A stretch of 25,426 bases of DNA from the NCBI GenBank assembly GCA_052173415.1, contig JBQMYQ010000026.1:1-25426 (forward strand), written 5' to 3'. The notes beneath the pieces are model-generated. The model was given only the letters and a program-made list of their open reading frames with translations. It searched no databases and was not told where the DNA came from. The translations under genes were made by a program, and so were the position numbers. Shown here in pieces: positions 6,849-15,066 of this stretch; position 1 is the stretch's first letter; the number at the start of each line of letters is the position of its first letter. Source of the stretch: Wolinella sp052173415. Its GTDB lineage: Bacteria; Campylobacterota; Campylobacteria; Campylobacterales; Helicobacteraceae.

Positions 6849-8252
6849 ATGATTAAAGAAGCGGACATAAAGGCTCTTAAAAAGATAGTTGGCGAGGATA
6901 ACTGTTTTAGCGACAAGGCGCATAAGCTTGCCTACTGCTACGATGCGACAAGGAATCGCTACGAGCCTGATTTGGTTATTTTCCCGCGTCATGAAGAGGA
7001 CGTCAGTAGCGTGCTTAAATATTGCAACGAGCACCAAATCACCGTCGTGCCTCGTGGTGCGGGGAGCGGCTTTACGGGTGGGTCGTTGCCTGTGAATGGC
7101 GGAATCGTGCTCTCTCTTGAGAAGCACATGAATAAAATCCTAGAGATTGATATGGAAAATATGGTCGCGCGCGTGCAGCCTGGAGTCATCAATATGCAGC
7201 TCCAAAAAGCCGTCGAGGCGGTGGGGCTATTCTATCCGCCCGATCCTGCGAGCGAGGAGTATTCTACGCTGGGCGGGAATGTGAGCGAGAACGCCGGAGG
7301 CATGCGCGCAGCCAAATATGGGATCACCAAAGATTACGTCATGGCTCTGCGTGCGGTGTTGCCCAATGGAGACATCATTCGCGCGGGTAAAAAAACGATA
7401 AAAGATGTCGCGGGCTACAACATCGCTGGGATTCTCATCGCCAGCGAGGGGACGCTTGCAATCATCACGGAGATTACCTTTAAGCTCCTTAGCAAGCCCG
7501 CTCTTCGCAAAAGTGCCATGGGAATCTTCCCCACGATTGATGATGCGATGAATGCCGTGTATAAAACTATGGCAGCGGGCGTGACTCCTGTGGCGATGGA
7601 GTTTTTGGATAATCTTACCATTAGAGCCGTGGAGAGCAAGTTTCATCAAGGATTGCCCCTTGATGCAGGGGCGATTCTCATCACGGACGTCGATGGGAAT
7701 CTAAGCGAGGATATTGAGCTTCAGATGGATAAAATCGAGGAGAAATTCCGCGAAAATCATGCGCTAAGCTTCAAGCGAGCCACCACGCAAGAAGAGGCGA
7801 AGGAGCTGTGGTTTGCGCGGCGTAACGCAAGTCAGAGCATTACTATCTATGGCAATAAAAAGCTCAATGAGGACATCACTGTCCCGCGTAGCAAGCTCCC
7901 TGCGCTACTTAAGGGAATCGGGGAAATCGCACAGAAATACCAGCTCAAGATTCCCTGCTTTGGGCACACAGGCGATGGGAACGTCCATACAAACGTCATG
8001 GTGGAGGATGGCAACGACCCTAAGCAGCTTGAGATCGGGCACAAGGCGATTGAGGAGATTTTTAAGCTCACTGTGGAGCTTGAGGGGACACTCAGTGGCG
8101 AGCATGGGATCGGGCTCTCTAAGGCTGCGTTTATGCACCTTGCATTTAGTGAAGAGGAGATGAATCTCTTCCGTGCAATCAAGAGAGCTTTTGACCCGAA
8201 TAATATCCTCAACAGCGGAAAAATGGCTCTTGATGAGCCCGATTCCCAGTAA
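6849..8252 (+). CDS. glcD: FAD-linked glycolate / D-lactate oxidase, GlcD type
   Basis: Flavoprotein of 467 residues of the vanillyl-alcohol-oxidase fold. It oxidises a 2-hydroxy acid (glycolate or D-lactate) and passes electrons on, probably at the inner face of the membrane. The FAD-binding PP-loop VVPRGAGSGFTGGSLPVNGG lies at about 63-82, a second FAD stretch TLGGNVSENAGGMRA at about 140-154, and the C-terminal substrate and metal region shows FGHTGDGNVH and SGEHGIG. Length fits the family (about 460-500). The start is ATG at 6849, with AAGGAG upstream in a block (CAAGGAGTTTTTG) almost identical to the one before pgbA. Partner subunits GlcE/GlcF are not in the window, as in H. pylori (HP0509 stands alone). 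Confidence 0.9.
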   Translation: MIKEADIKALKKIVGEDNCFSDKAHKLAYCYDATRNRYEPDLVIFPRHEEDVSSVLKYCNEHQITVVPRGAGSGFTGGSLPVNGGIVLSLEKHMNKILEIDMENMVARVQPGVINMQLQKAVEAVGLFYPPDPASEEYSTLGGNVSENAGGMRAAKYGITKDYVMALRAVLPNGDIIRAGKKTIKDVAGYNIAGILIASEGTLAIITEITFKLLSKPALRKSAMGIFPTIDDAMNAVYKTMAAGVTPVAMEFLDNLTIRAVESKFHQGLPLDAGAILITDVDGNLSEDIELQMDKIEEKFRENHALSFKRATTQEEAKELWFARRNASQSITIYGNKKLNEDITVPRSKLPALLKGIGEIAQKYQLKIPCFGHTGDGNVHTNVMVEDGNDPKQLEIGHKAIEEIFKLTVELEGTLSGEHGIGLSKAAFMHLAFSEEEMNLFRAIKRAFDPNNILNSGKMALDEPDSQ

Positions 8253-8266
8253 ATAGGCAGGAATCG
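8240..8266. repeat. inverted pair of the iterated motif at the glcD/nicO junction
   Basis: CGATTCC (8240-8246) and GGAATCG (8260-8266) form a 7-bp perfect inverted repeat around a 13-base loop. It contains the glcD stop TAA (8250-8252), and its last base is the first base of the GTG start of the next gene, so pairing in mRNA would hide the start region. Confidence 0.6.
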
Positions 8267-9717
8267 TGCGGAAAATCCTCCTAAGCCTGCTCTTTAGCCT
8301 CGCTCTTTTCTCCCCTCTGCGAGCTTGCGCACTATGCCAGCTCTACACCCCTACCATTGATGTGCAGATTGACATTCAAGGGGAGGGCTCGCACACCTAC
8401 GGCGCGAAGATAACTTGGTATTTCTCACACCCTTTCAGTAAGGAGCTCGTCGTGCGCTATGGTGACGAGCAGGGAATCCTCGATGATGAGGCACTTAGCG
8501 AGATTAAGCGGCTTTTGCTCGCATACATCGCTCCGAGGGATTATCTGAGCACCCTCACACACGATAGTTCTGAGGGCTTAGGGGATATGCAATCGCTCCC
8601 CATCGCCCCCATTAATCCCGAGCTCATCTTTGATGTCGAGGATTCCCGCGCGATTTTCTCCTATATCGTGCCTTTTAGCGTGGAAATCGGCGCAAAAGAC
8701 ACTCTAATGTTTGCCTTTGAAGATGAAGGGGGATTTTTTGAATTCCTCGTCTCAAAGGTCGATTTTGCGTGGGATCATGAGATGATTTGGAGCGCGAATC
8801 CTTTTAACAACATGATTTTTATCAACCAAATCATGCCCAAAATCGCCGCTTCCAGCGAGCAGATAGAGCATTTTGAGCGCACAGAATTATTCAACATACC
8901 GCGCCAAGAGAAGCAATCCGCAGAGAAGCTTGAAGTAGAGCTCACGCTGCAATCCATTCTAAATGCCTTTTCGGTGCGTTTAAAAGAGCTTTTGGAGCGC
9001 ACGCAAAAAGAGGGAATCGGCTTCTCGATTCTCCCGCTACTGCTCTTTTCTTTTCTTTATGGTGCGCTGCATGCCGCAGGACCCGGGCATGGCAAAATGC
9101 TCGTAACCTCTTACTTTTTTGGTGTGCATCAAAATCGCGCCAAAGCCGCAGGGATCGCCCTTTCAATCGGCATAGTCCATACTTTTTCAGCTTTTTTGAT
9201 GACGCTGGTCATCTATTACTTTTTTGAGCTGTTTTTTAAAGAATTTTTAGATAACTTTATATTTTACGCTACCAAAATTTCTGCATTAATCATTCTAGGA
9301 ATCTCCATTTATCTGATCTATAAGAAGATTCCCGCGATTAAAAGCATCTTTTTCAAAAACAAAAATATTAAAAATTTCACATCATTTTCTGCGCACCCGC
9401 TCACGTGTAGCTGTAAATCCTGCTCTACTCAGGGCAAAAGCACCGATGTGGGCGTGGTTTTGGGCGCAAGCCTCGTGCCTTGTCCGTGCACGATTACGAT
9501 TTTCATCTTCACTATGGCACTTAGGGAATACCTCGTCGGCTTTCTCGCCGCCTTTTGCATGAGCATGGGCATGAGCCTCGTCATATTCGGCGCGGCGAGC
9601 ATCGGGCGAGGGCTGAAGCTGGGCATTGAGCGTTACACCACGCGCATGATTTTAATTGGAGAGATTTTGGGCGTGGCTGTGATGATGACCCTAGGAATCG
9701 CCCTAATTTTAGGCTGA
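8266..9717 (+). CDS. NicO-family metal transporter with extracytoplasmic N-terminal domain
   Basis: Membrane protein of 483 residues. A signal/anchor segment (1-19) is followed by a soluble domain to about residue 245 (DUF1007-like position) and six or so membrane spans. The NicO/RcnA signature is GALHAAGPGHGKMLVTSYFF (266-285; His269, His275), with IVHTFSAF and a second half GASLVPCPCTITIFIF (400-415). NicO proteins move nickel or cobalt, usually outward. The loop between the halves is normally His-rich; here it carries C381-S-C383-K-S-C386, and a further C406-P-C408 lies in the next span, hinting at a softer metal. The GTG start at 8266 has AGGCAGGA upstream and follows glcD by 13 bases. 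Confidence 0.8.
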   Translation: MRKILLSLLFSLALFSPLRACALCQLYTPTIDVQIDIQGEGSHTYGAKITWYFSHPFSKELVVRYGDEQGILDDEALSEIKRLLLAYIAPRDYLSTLTHDSSEGLGDMQSLPIAPINPELIFDVEDSRAIFSYIVPFSVEIGAKDTLMFAFEDEGGFFEFLVSKVDFAWDHEMIWSANPFNNMIFINQIMPKIAASSEQIEHFERTELFNIPRQEKQSAEKLEVELTLQSILNAFSVRLKELLERTQKEGIGFSILPLLLFSFLYGALHAAGPGHGKMLVTSYFFGVHQNRAKAAGIALSIGIVHTFSAFLMTLVIYYFFELFFKEFLDNFIFYATKISALIILGISIYLIYKKIPAIKSIFFKNKNIKNFTSFSAHPLTCSCKSCSTQGKSTDVGVVLGASLVPCPCTITIFIFTMALREYLVGFLAAFCMSMGMSLVIFGAASIGRGLKLGIERYTTRMILIGEILGVAVMMTLGIALILG

Positions 9718-9722
9718 TTCCC
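9694..9722. repeat. inverted motif pair at the end of the NicO gene
   Basis: GGAATC (9694-9699) and GATTCC (9716-9721) face each other across 16 bases; the stop codon TGA (9715-9717) overlaps the second copy. The stem is only 6 bp with no T-run, so terminator activity is uncertain. Confidence 0.45.
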
Positions 9723-9735
9723 GCGCAACTTCTCA

Positions 9736-9903
9736 TTACAAGGCGAGTTTTTCGCGCCCACAATGGACACATGTTTTGTGAATCAGGCGAATCGGTGGGA
9801 GCAAATTAATAGCTCGTGCGTTTGCCTTGAGTGTGTGTTTCTGGGATATAAAAGCGACTTTTCCTATTCAAGCAAGGTGCGTCGGGTAGGGAATCTTGCG
9901 CAT
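9736..9903 (-). other. possible remnant small gene with in-frame TGA between hemW and the NicO gene
   Basis: The 205-base gap 9718-9922 holds a reading frame on the minus strand, ATG at 9901-9903, stop at 9736-9738, with one in-frame TGA at 9868-9870 (codon 12). The 43 residues after the TGA (IGKVAFISQK... KTCVHCGREKLAL) look protein-like and end in a CxxC-GRE knuckle. The frame begins 20 bases after the hemW stop, with no convincing ribosome binding site. It could be a decayed gene, a sequencing error or chance. A selenocysteine reading is not favoured, because no cysteine partners the TGA. Confidence 0.22.
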
Positions 9904-9922
9904 GCTTGCTTCTGGTAAAAAA

Positions 9923-10972
9923 TCATGAGAGATAAAGCGCGATTTCATCGGCTAAAAAATAGTCGCTAGCCACGATTTTATCGCCATTTTCACGCACTTT
10001 ATTTTCATTTACTAATGCCGTTAATTTTGCTTTATCCAGCCCTTTTTTGTTAATTCCCACACAAGAGCGCAACCCCAAAAATAGTCGCTCAAAACGCAAA
10101 TCTTCTTCGCTTAAATATTCATTCTCACGCCACAAAGGCTCAGCGATATATCGCTTGAAGTCCCTGTGTGGCGCATATCTCACACTCCCTATCCGCCCGA
10201 TCGCCCCCGCACCCACGCCGATATATTCACAAGATTCCCAGTAGCCCAGATTGTGGCGCGAGATATGATCTTTGGTGTAATTGCTCACTTCATATTGAGT
10301 AAAGCCCTTCTCTGCGAGCTTTTCGCGGACAAATTGCGCATTTTTTGGGCTAGATTCCCCGCTTTTCACGCCCCGAGCATAAAAGCGACTCCCCTCTTCT
10401 AGCGTCAAACTATACGCAGAGATGTGCCCGATGGGAAACTCGCACGCACGCTCAATCTCCTGCGCCAGCCGCTCGCGCGTATCAAAGGGTGTATCATAGA
10501 GCAAATCGATACTTAGTTGCGCAATTCCCGCCTCTTGAAGCGAATCTATGGCGCGAGAAATCGCCCCGACCTCATGATCACGCTCAAGCCACAGGAGCTT
10601 ATCGCTAAAAAAGCTCTGCACGCCAAGACTAACGCGATTCACCCCAAGGGCGCGCATATTTGTAGCCCATGCGAGATTTACAGAGAGTGGATTTGCTTCG
10701 ATTGTGATCTCCGCACAGGAATCCAAAAATGGCGAGAATCGCTCAAAAAGTGGCGCAAAAAGCGAGGAATCGATAAGACTGGGCGTCCCGCCACCGATAT
10801 ATACGCTTGTAATCTTCTGCTTTCGCGCACAAAAGCGCTCCAATTCCCACTCCAGCTGCGCACAAAGCGCACGCACATAAGGAGCATGGAGATCCTTTGA
10901 GGCGGGAAGCGAGGCAAAAGAGCAGTAGCCGCATTTGTGTGAACAAAAGGGAATATGAATGTAAAGAAGCAT
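9923..10972 (-). CDS. hemW: radical SAM heme chaperone HemW (formerly HemN-like)
   Basis: Protein of 349 residues. The radical SAM motif CSHKCGYC lies at 10-17 directly after MLLYIHIPF, with the 4Fe-4S ligands Cys10, Cys14 and Cys17 followed by Ser-Phe as in HemW. GGGTPSLI and the HNLGYW motif are both typical. Genuine coproporphyrinogen dehydrogenase HemN is about 100 residues longer and has a different N-terminus, so HemW, which delivers heme to respiratory proteins, is the better name, although database entries for the H. pylori counterpart often say HemN. I placed the start at the ATG 10970-10972, not 11 codons earlier. It is divergent from rppH. Confidence 0.88.
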   Translation of the reverse strand: MLLYIHIPFCSHKCGYCSFASLPASKDLHAPYVRALCAQLEWELERFCARKQKITSVYIGGGTPSLIDSSLFAPLFERFSPFLDSCAEITIEANPLSVNLAWATNMRALGVNRVSLGVQSFFSDKLLWLERDHEVGAISRAIDSLQEAGIAQLSIDLLYDTPFDTRERLAQEIERACEFPIGHISAYSLTLEEGSRFYARGVKSGESSPKNAQFVREKLAEKGFTQYEVSNYTKDHISRHNLGYWESCEYIGVGAGAIGRIGSVRYAPHRDFKRYIAEPLWRENEYLSEEDLRFERLFLGLRSCVGINKKGLDKAKLTALVNENKVRENGDKIVASDYFLADEIALYLS

Positions 10973-11006
10973 GCGCCACCCTGTTTTAGGAATAAATCGA
11001 GCCAAG

Positions 11007-11012
11007 ATTGTA
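11007..11012 (-). promoter_or_regulatory. -10 element for hemW
   Basis: Minus strand reads TACAAT, 34 bases before the hemW ATG; no recognisable -35, as is usual in this phylum. Confidence 0.4.
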
Positions 11013-11039
11013 TCGAAGTTCCCGCTCTTAGCTCTTTTT

Positions 11040-11048
11040 TGCTAAAAT
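11040..11048 (+). promoter_or_regulatory. extended -10 promoter element for the rppH-lysC-hobA-holB-folP operon
   Basis: TGC-TAAAAT, an extended -10 with one mismatch to TATAAT, 28 bases before the rppH ATG. It is followed by two AAAATTTT...AGGA blocks, the second ending in the AGGAAG ribosome binding site. Confidence 0.5.
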
Positions 11049-11076
11049 TTTTTAGGATAAAAATTTTAGGAAGATT

Positions 11077-11541
11077 ATGCAAAAGAGATACAGACCCAAT
11101 GTCGCTGCTATCGTGCTTTCGGCGAAATATCCGCATGTTTGCGAGATCCTGATTGCCTGCCGTAATGACATTAAGGACGCGTGGCAATTCCCTCAAGGGG
11201 GAATCGATGAGGGGGAATCGCCCAGAGAAGCACTTTTGCGCGAGCTGGAGGAGGAGATAGGCACGAATCGTGTCGAGATTATCGCGGAATATCCAAAATG
11301 GATGAGCTATGACTTCCCCGAGACGGCTACACCCAAAATGTATCCCTATGATGGGCAGAAGCAGAAATATTTTTTAGTGCGTTTGTGCGAGGATTCCTCA
11401 ATCAATTTACAGACCAAAGAGCCGGAGTTTAGCGATTATAAATTCGTCGGATATGAGGAGATTTTCCATCACATCACCTACTTCAAGCGACCTATTTATA
11501 AGCAAGTGCTTGAATATTTTAGGAAAAAGGGATATTTATAA
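11077..11541 (+). CDS. rppH: RNA pyrophosphohydrolase (NudH/RppH)
   Basis: NUDIX enzyme of 154 residues that removes pyrophosphate from 5'-triphosphate RNA ends and also cleaves dinucleoside polyphosphates. The NUDIX box at 41-63 is canonical: GGIDEGE, then RELEEEIGT with the catalytic glutamates intact. Signature flanks are YRPNVAAIVLS (5-15), AWQFPQGGID (35-44) and the QKQKYFLVRL strand. The length matches RppH. ATG at 11077 behind AGGAAG. The stop TAA shares its last base with the lysC ATG (TAATG), so the two are coupled. The counterpart is H. pylori HP1228, formerly called invasion protein InvA. Confidence 0.92.
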   Translation: MQKRYRPNVAAIVLSAKYPHVCEILIACRNDIKDAWQFPQGGIDEGESPREALLRELEEEIGTNRVEIIAEYPKWMSYDFPETATPKMYPYDGQKQKYFLVRLCEDSSINLQTKEPEFSDYKFVGYEEIFHHITYFKRPIYKQVLEYFRKKGYL

Positions 11542-12746
11542 TGTTGATCGTGCAAAAGTATGGCGGGACGAGCATGGGGGATTTGGAACGCATTCAAAAT
11601 GTCGCAAGCAGAGTAGCCAAAAGCAAGAGCGAGGGGAATCAGCTCGTCGTCGTCGTATCGGCGATGAGTGGCGAGACGGATAAATTGCTAGACTATGCGA
11701 AACACTACAGTGCGATTCCCGATGCTAGGGAAGTGGATATGATTTTAAGCTCGGGTGAGCGCGTCACCAGCGCACTTTTAGCGATTGCCCTAAATGCGAT
11801 GGGAAACAAAGCCATCTCGCTAAGCGGACGAGGTGCAGGAATCATAACAGATGACAATCATAGCAAAGCAAGAATCGACCACATCGACACCGCACGGATA
11901 AAAGATTTGCTAGGTCAAGATAATATCGTCGTGGTCGCGGGCTTTCAGGGGGTTAGCGAGGGGGGCGAGGTTACCACACTGGGGCGAGGCGGAAGCGATT
12001 TGAGCGCAGTTGCTCTTGCTGGGGCTCTGAATGCAGATTTGTGCGAGATATACACTGATGTGGAGGGCGTCTATACCACCGATCCAAGAATCGAGCCAAA
12101 GGCTAAAAAGATTGATAAAATCAGCTACGATGAAATGCTGGAGCTTGCGAGCATGGGGGCGAAAGTGCTGCTCAATCGCTCTGTGGAGCTTGCAAAAAAG
12201 CTCAATGTCAATATCATCACAAGAAGTTCATTCAACAACAACCCCGGAACACTCATCACAAAGGAAGAAGAAATTATGGAAAATCCCATCGTTAGCGGAA
12301 TCGCACTCGATAAAAATCAGGCACGCGTGAGTATTACCAATGTCGAAGATCGCCCGGGAATCGCCGCTGAAATCTTTGGCGCGCTCGCAGAGGCGAATAT
12401 CAACGTGGATATGATTGTGCAAACTATCGGGTATGATGGCAAAACCGATATGGATTTCACGATCCCTAAAACCGAGCTTGAGAGCGCGAAACTTAGATTA
12501 AAGCATTTTGAAAAGAGTGTAGAGGGAATCGAGTTTGATGATAATATCGCGAAAGTCTCGATTGTGGGCGTGGGCATGAAGTCTCACACGGGCGTAGCCA
12601 GCAAGGCTTTCAAGGCATTAGCGCAGGATAATATCAATATCATGATGATTAGCACCAGCGAGATTAAAATCTCCATGATTATCAACCTAAAATATGCCGA
12701 ACTCTCCGTCCGCACGCTACATGCGACCTATGAGCTGGACAAGTAA
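11541..12746 (+). CDS. lysC: aspartate kinase
   Basis: Protein of 401 residues that phosphorylates aspartate, the first step to lysine, threonine, methionine and diaminopimelate (needed for peptidoglycan). The kinase domain starts with KYGGTS (6-11), has VVVVSAMSGETDKL (about 36-49) and the substrate loop TLGRGGSDLSAVALAGAL. Two ACT domains follow (about 263-330 and 343-401) for allosteric control. An in-frame ATG at 12276 (residue 246) with its own AAGGAAG site eight bases upstream lies at the edge of the regulatory region, where aspartokinases of Bacillus and Corynebacterium start a separate beta subunit. Overlaps rppH by one base; hobA begins 4 bases after its stop. Confidence 0.95.
   Translation: MLIVQKYGGTSMGDLERIQNVASRVAKSKSEGNQLVVVVSAMSGETDKLLDYAKHYSAIPDAREVDMILSSGERVTSALLAIALNAMGNKAISLSGRGAGIITDDNHSKARIDHIDTARIKDLLGQDNIVVVAGFQGVSEGGEVTTLGRGGSDLSAVALAGALNADLCEIYTDVEGVYTTDPRIEPKAKKIDKISYDEMLELASMGAKVLLNRSVELAKKLNVNIITRSSFNNNPGTLITKEEEIMENPIVSGIALDKNQARVSITNVEDRPGIAAEIFGALAEANINVDMIVQTIGYDGKTDMDFTIPKTELESAKLRLKHFEKSVEGIEFDDNIAKVSIVGVGMKSHTGVASKAFKALAQDNINIMMISTSEIKISMIINLKYAELSVRTLHATYELDK
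12261..12278 (+). promoter_or_regulatory. internal ribosome binding site and ATG inside lysC (possible beta subunit start)
   Basis: AAGGAAG (12261-12267) followed eight bases later by ATG (12276-12278) in the lysC frame. Initiation here would give a 156-residue protein consisting of the two ACT domains. Confidence 0.4.
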
Positions 12747-12750
12747 CGCA

Positions 12751-13299
12751 ATGCAAGAGCTACTAAAATGGACGATTGAGACAATTCGTCGCGATGAGAG
12801 TATGATGAGCTGGCTTGAGGAGCGCAAATTTGAATGGACGCCTCTAGCTTCCAACACAATTCGTCGCATTTTAGAGGGATATAGCGTCATCGTGATGACT
12901 GATAGCGAGCGAAGCTGGTTTGGAAGCTATATCAGTGCCTCAATCAATAAGCCACAAAAAGGTCGCCCCTATCTCCCTATCTACAATATTAAATCCATCT
13001 ATCCGCACATGGATCAGGTCAAAAGCGAAGAAGATAGCGCACTCATTAGCGACATGCTTGCGATCTCTTTTAAGGAGCAATACCTCTTTTGGTATATCGG
13101 CACGAGCAACGATCGACGCGCGAAGCTTGCACTCAGCCGAGATGATAGCTTTAGCTGGATTTTTGATGAGGGGCTGCAAAACAGCTTCCGCCTCAACTCC
13201 AACGACGAGCTTTTGGATATGAAGCTTTTCCAGCTCTATCGAATCTTTGATAAAACACTCTCTGCGACGCTTTTTGGGCAAGTTTCACTGGATATGTAG
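12751..13299 (+). CDS. hobA: DnaA-interacting initiation regulator HobA
   Basis: Protein of 182 residues matching H. pylori HobA, which binds domain I-II of DnaA and promotes orisome assembly, a functional counterpart of DiaA restricted to Campylobacterota. Recognised stretches are SWLEERKFEWTPLASNTI (about 20-37), VIVMTDSERSWFGSYI, ISFKEQYLFWYIGTSN and LALSRDDSFSWIFDEGLQNSF. The ATG at 12751 gives the family length; an extension to 12694 would run back into lysC. It ends two bases before holB, so initiation control and clamp loading are transcribed together, as in H. pylori HP1230-HP1231. No GGAATC motif lies within it. Confidence 0.93.
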   Translation: MQELLKWTIETIRRDESMMSWLEERKFEWTPLASNTIRRILEGYSVIVMTDSERSWFGSYISASINKPQKGRPYLPIYNIKSIYPHMDQVKSEEDSALISDMLAISFKEQYLFWYIGTSNDRRAKLALSRDDSFSWIFDEGLQNSFRLNSNDELLDMKLFQLYRIFDKTLSATLFGQVSLDM

Positions 13300-13301
13300 C
13301 G

Positions 13302-13940
13302 ATGATTTCTGACAAGCGGGGCGGATATATTCTCCTTACTTCGGATTTCTCGTGCGCGCTTGAAAAGCACAGCACGGGAATCGCCGAGGAAAATCTCAAA
13401 ATTTTTAACAAAGATGAGTTTCTTATTGATGATAGTAAGGAGGTCATCGCCACCGCGCATATAAGTTCGCAAGCCCCGATTCTGCTTATCATCGCAGCTC
13501 AAAGCTACAACCTCTATGCGCAAAATGCACTGCTAAAAATCCTAGAAGAGCCACCGCAGCGTGTCTCTTTCATACTCATGGCGACTTCAAAATCTTCACT
13601 CCTCCCTACGATTCGTTCGCGCCTGCCTATTATTGATGAGCGCAAAAATACCCCCATTGCGCCCTTTGCGCTTGATTTAAGCAAACTCTCTTTGCAAGAG
13701 ATTTACCGATTCTTGCAAGACTTAAACACGCGATCACTCAGCAAAGAAGAGAATAAAAGGCTCATCGAATCGCTCCTTTTTGCCTGCAAGGAGGAATCGC
13801 TCCCGCTAAAGAGCTCAGATTTGGAGCTATTTTCGCGCGCAATTACGCTCGCAGAGCAGTTTGAGCGAAGCGCACATATATTTTTGCCACTACTTTTGAT
13901 GGCATTACAAAGGAAAAAGCATGTTCGTTCAAAAAATTAA
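13302..13940 (+). CDS. holB: DNA polymerase III delta-prime subunit (short form)
   Basis: Clamp-loader subunit of 212 residues, of the short type known in Helicobacter. The delta-prime core motif QNALLKILEEPPQRVSFIL (74-92) and TSKSSLLPTIRSRLPI (about 94-109, sensor-like SRC equivalent) are clear. No Walker A motif or zinc-binding cysteines are present, as expected for a non-hydrolysing, shortened delta-prime. Starts two bases after hobA, and its last 20 bases overlap folP. Confidence 0.88.
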   Translation: MISDKRGGYILLTSDFSCALEKHSTGIAEENLKIFNKDEFLIDDSKEVIATAHISSQAPILLIIAAQSYNLYAQNALLKILEEPPQRVSFILMATSKSSLLPTIRSRLPIIDERKNTPIAPFALDLSKLSLQEIYRFLQDLNTRSLSKEENKRLIESLLFACKEESLPLKSSDLELFSRAITLAEQFERSAHIFLPLLLMALQRKKHVRSKN

Positions 13941-15066
13941 CCCGCCTAATTTGCACGAATACCTAAACGCGCTCGGGTCGGAATCTGCAGGGGCGAAAAT
14001 CATGTCTGCCAAAGGGGAGCAGATGTTTTTTCAAATTCATCATCTAAAAACCCCCGCCGCGCAGATTTTGAAGCAAGATTCCCTCTCTGTGGGTGCGGAT
14101 TTTGCCCTGCCGCGCGGGGCGATTACGCACGATTCCCCGTATGTTGATGGGATTTTGATTGCAAATGCGAGGGAGCTTGAGCGAATTATCCAAAAGTGCA
14201 AAATCCAGCCCTTTGGTCTGCAAGAGGTGGGAATCGCGCTCCAAAAACACCTAAGTGCAAAGAATTTCCCGCTGCAAATCATGGGAATCATCAACGCAAA
14301 TGAGGATAGCTTTTTTGAGGGGAGTCGATTCCTCGGCGAAGCGGCGATTAGGCGCATGGGCGAAATGATAAAAGAGGGGGCGGATATTATCGATATAGGC
14401 GGGGCTTCCACGCGCCCGGGGAGTGAATGGGTGAGCGAGGAGGAGGAGCTTAGGCGCATTGCCCCCATCGCCGATTCCCTTGCTAATTCACCACTTTTAA
14501 AAGAGGCGCGCTTTAGTATTGATACCTACAACGCAAAAGTTGCGGAGTATTGTCTGGATCGCGGTTTTCATATCATTAATGACATTACCGCACTGCGCGA
14601 TTCTCGCATGCTCTTGTTAGCGAGTGAGCGTCAATGCGAGGTGGTCATTATGCACATGCAGGGGGAATCGCCCCGCTTAATGCAACAAAATCCGCACTAT
14701 GAGCACCTTTTGGCTGAAGTGGATCAGTTTTTCTGCGAGCGCATTGAGACATTAGAGCGCGCAAATGTGCGCAAAATCGTGCTTGATGTGGGGATTGGCT
14801 TTGGCAAGAATCTAGAGCATAATCTCAAGCTCATACGCCATCTCTCGCATTTCAAACGCTTTGGATTCCCACTGCTTCTTGGTGCAAGTCGCAAATCCAT
14901 GATCGACAAAATCTCCCCTACAAGCGTGCAAGAACGCCTCCCCGGGACGCTCGCGCTCCATTTGGAGGGCTACAAAGCGGGCGGGAATATCATTCGCTGC
15001 CACGATGTAAAAGAGCACGTGCAGGCGTTTAAGATCCTGCAAGCACTCCATGAGGTCAGAGCATGA
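13921..15066 (+). CDS. folP: dihydropteroate synthase
   Basis: Protein of 381 residues that joins p-aminobenzoate to dihydropterin pyrophosphate in folate synthesis and is the sulfonamide target. The catalytic TIM barrel runs from about residue 117: MGIINANEDSFFEG (121-134, the family's first loop with Asn125 and Asp129), DIIDIGGASTRPG (155-167), then FSIDTYNA, IINDITA, DVGIGFGKN and a C-terminal LLGASRKSMI. An N-terminal extension of about 115 residues of unclear function is typical of Helicobacter and Campylobacter FolP. It starts inside the end of holB (20-base overlap), and its TGA overlaps the next ATG (ATGA). Confidence 0.94.
   Translation: MFVQKINPPNLHEYLNALGSESAGAKIMSAKGEQMFFQIHHLKTPAAQILKQDSLSVGADFALPRGAITHDSPYVDGILIANARELERIIQKCKIQPFGLQEVGIALQKHLSAKNFPLQIMGIINANEDSFFEGSRFLGEAAIRRMGEMIKEGADIIDIGGASTRPGSEWVSEEEELRRIAPIADSLANSPLLKEARFSIDTYNAKVAEYCLDRGFHIINDITALRDSRMLLLASERQCEVVIMHMQGESPRLMQQNPHYEHLLAEVDQFFCERIETLERANVRKIVLDVGIGFGKNLEHNLKLIRHLSHFKRFGFPLLLGASRKSMIDKISPTSVQERLPGTLALHLEGYKAGGNIIRCHDVKEHVQAFKILQALHEVRA

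Noticed and set aside
9868..9870. TGA as a selenocysteine codon
   Set aside because: No neighbouring Cys for a redox pair; the downstream AAAAG-TCG-CTTTT fold is short and too close to serve convincingly as a SECIS element.
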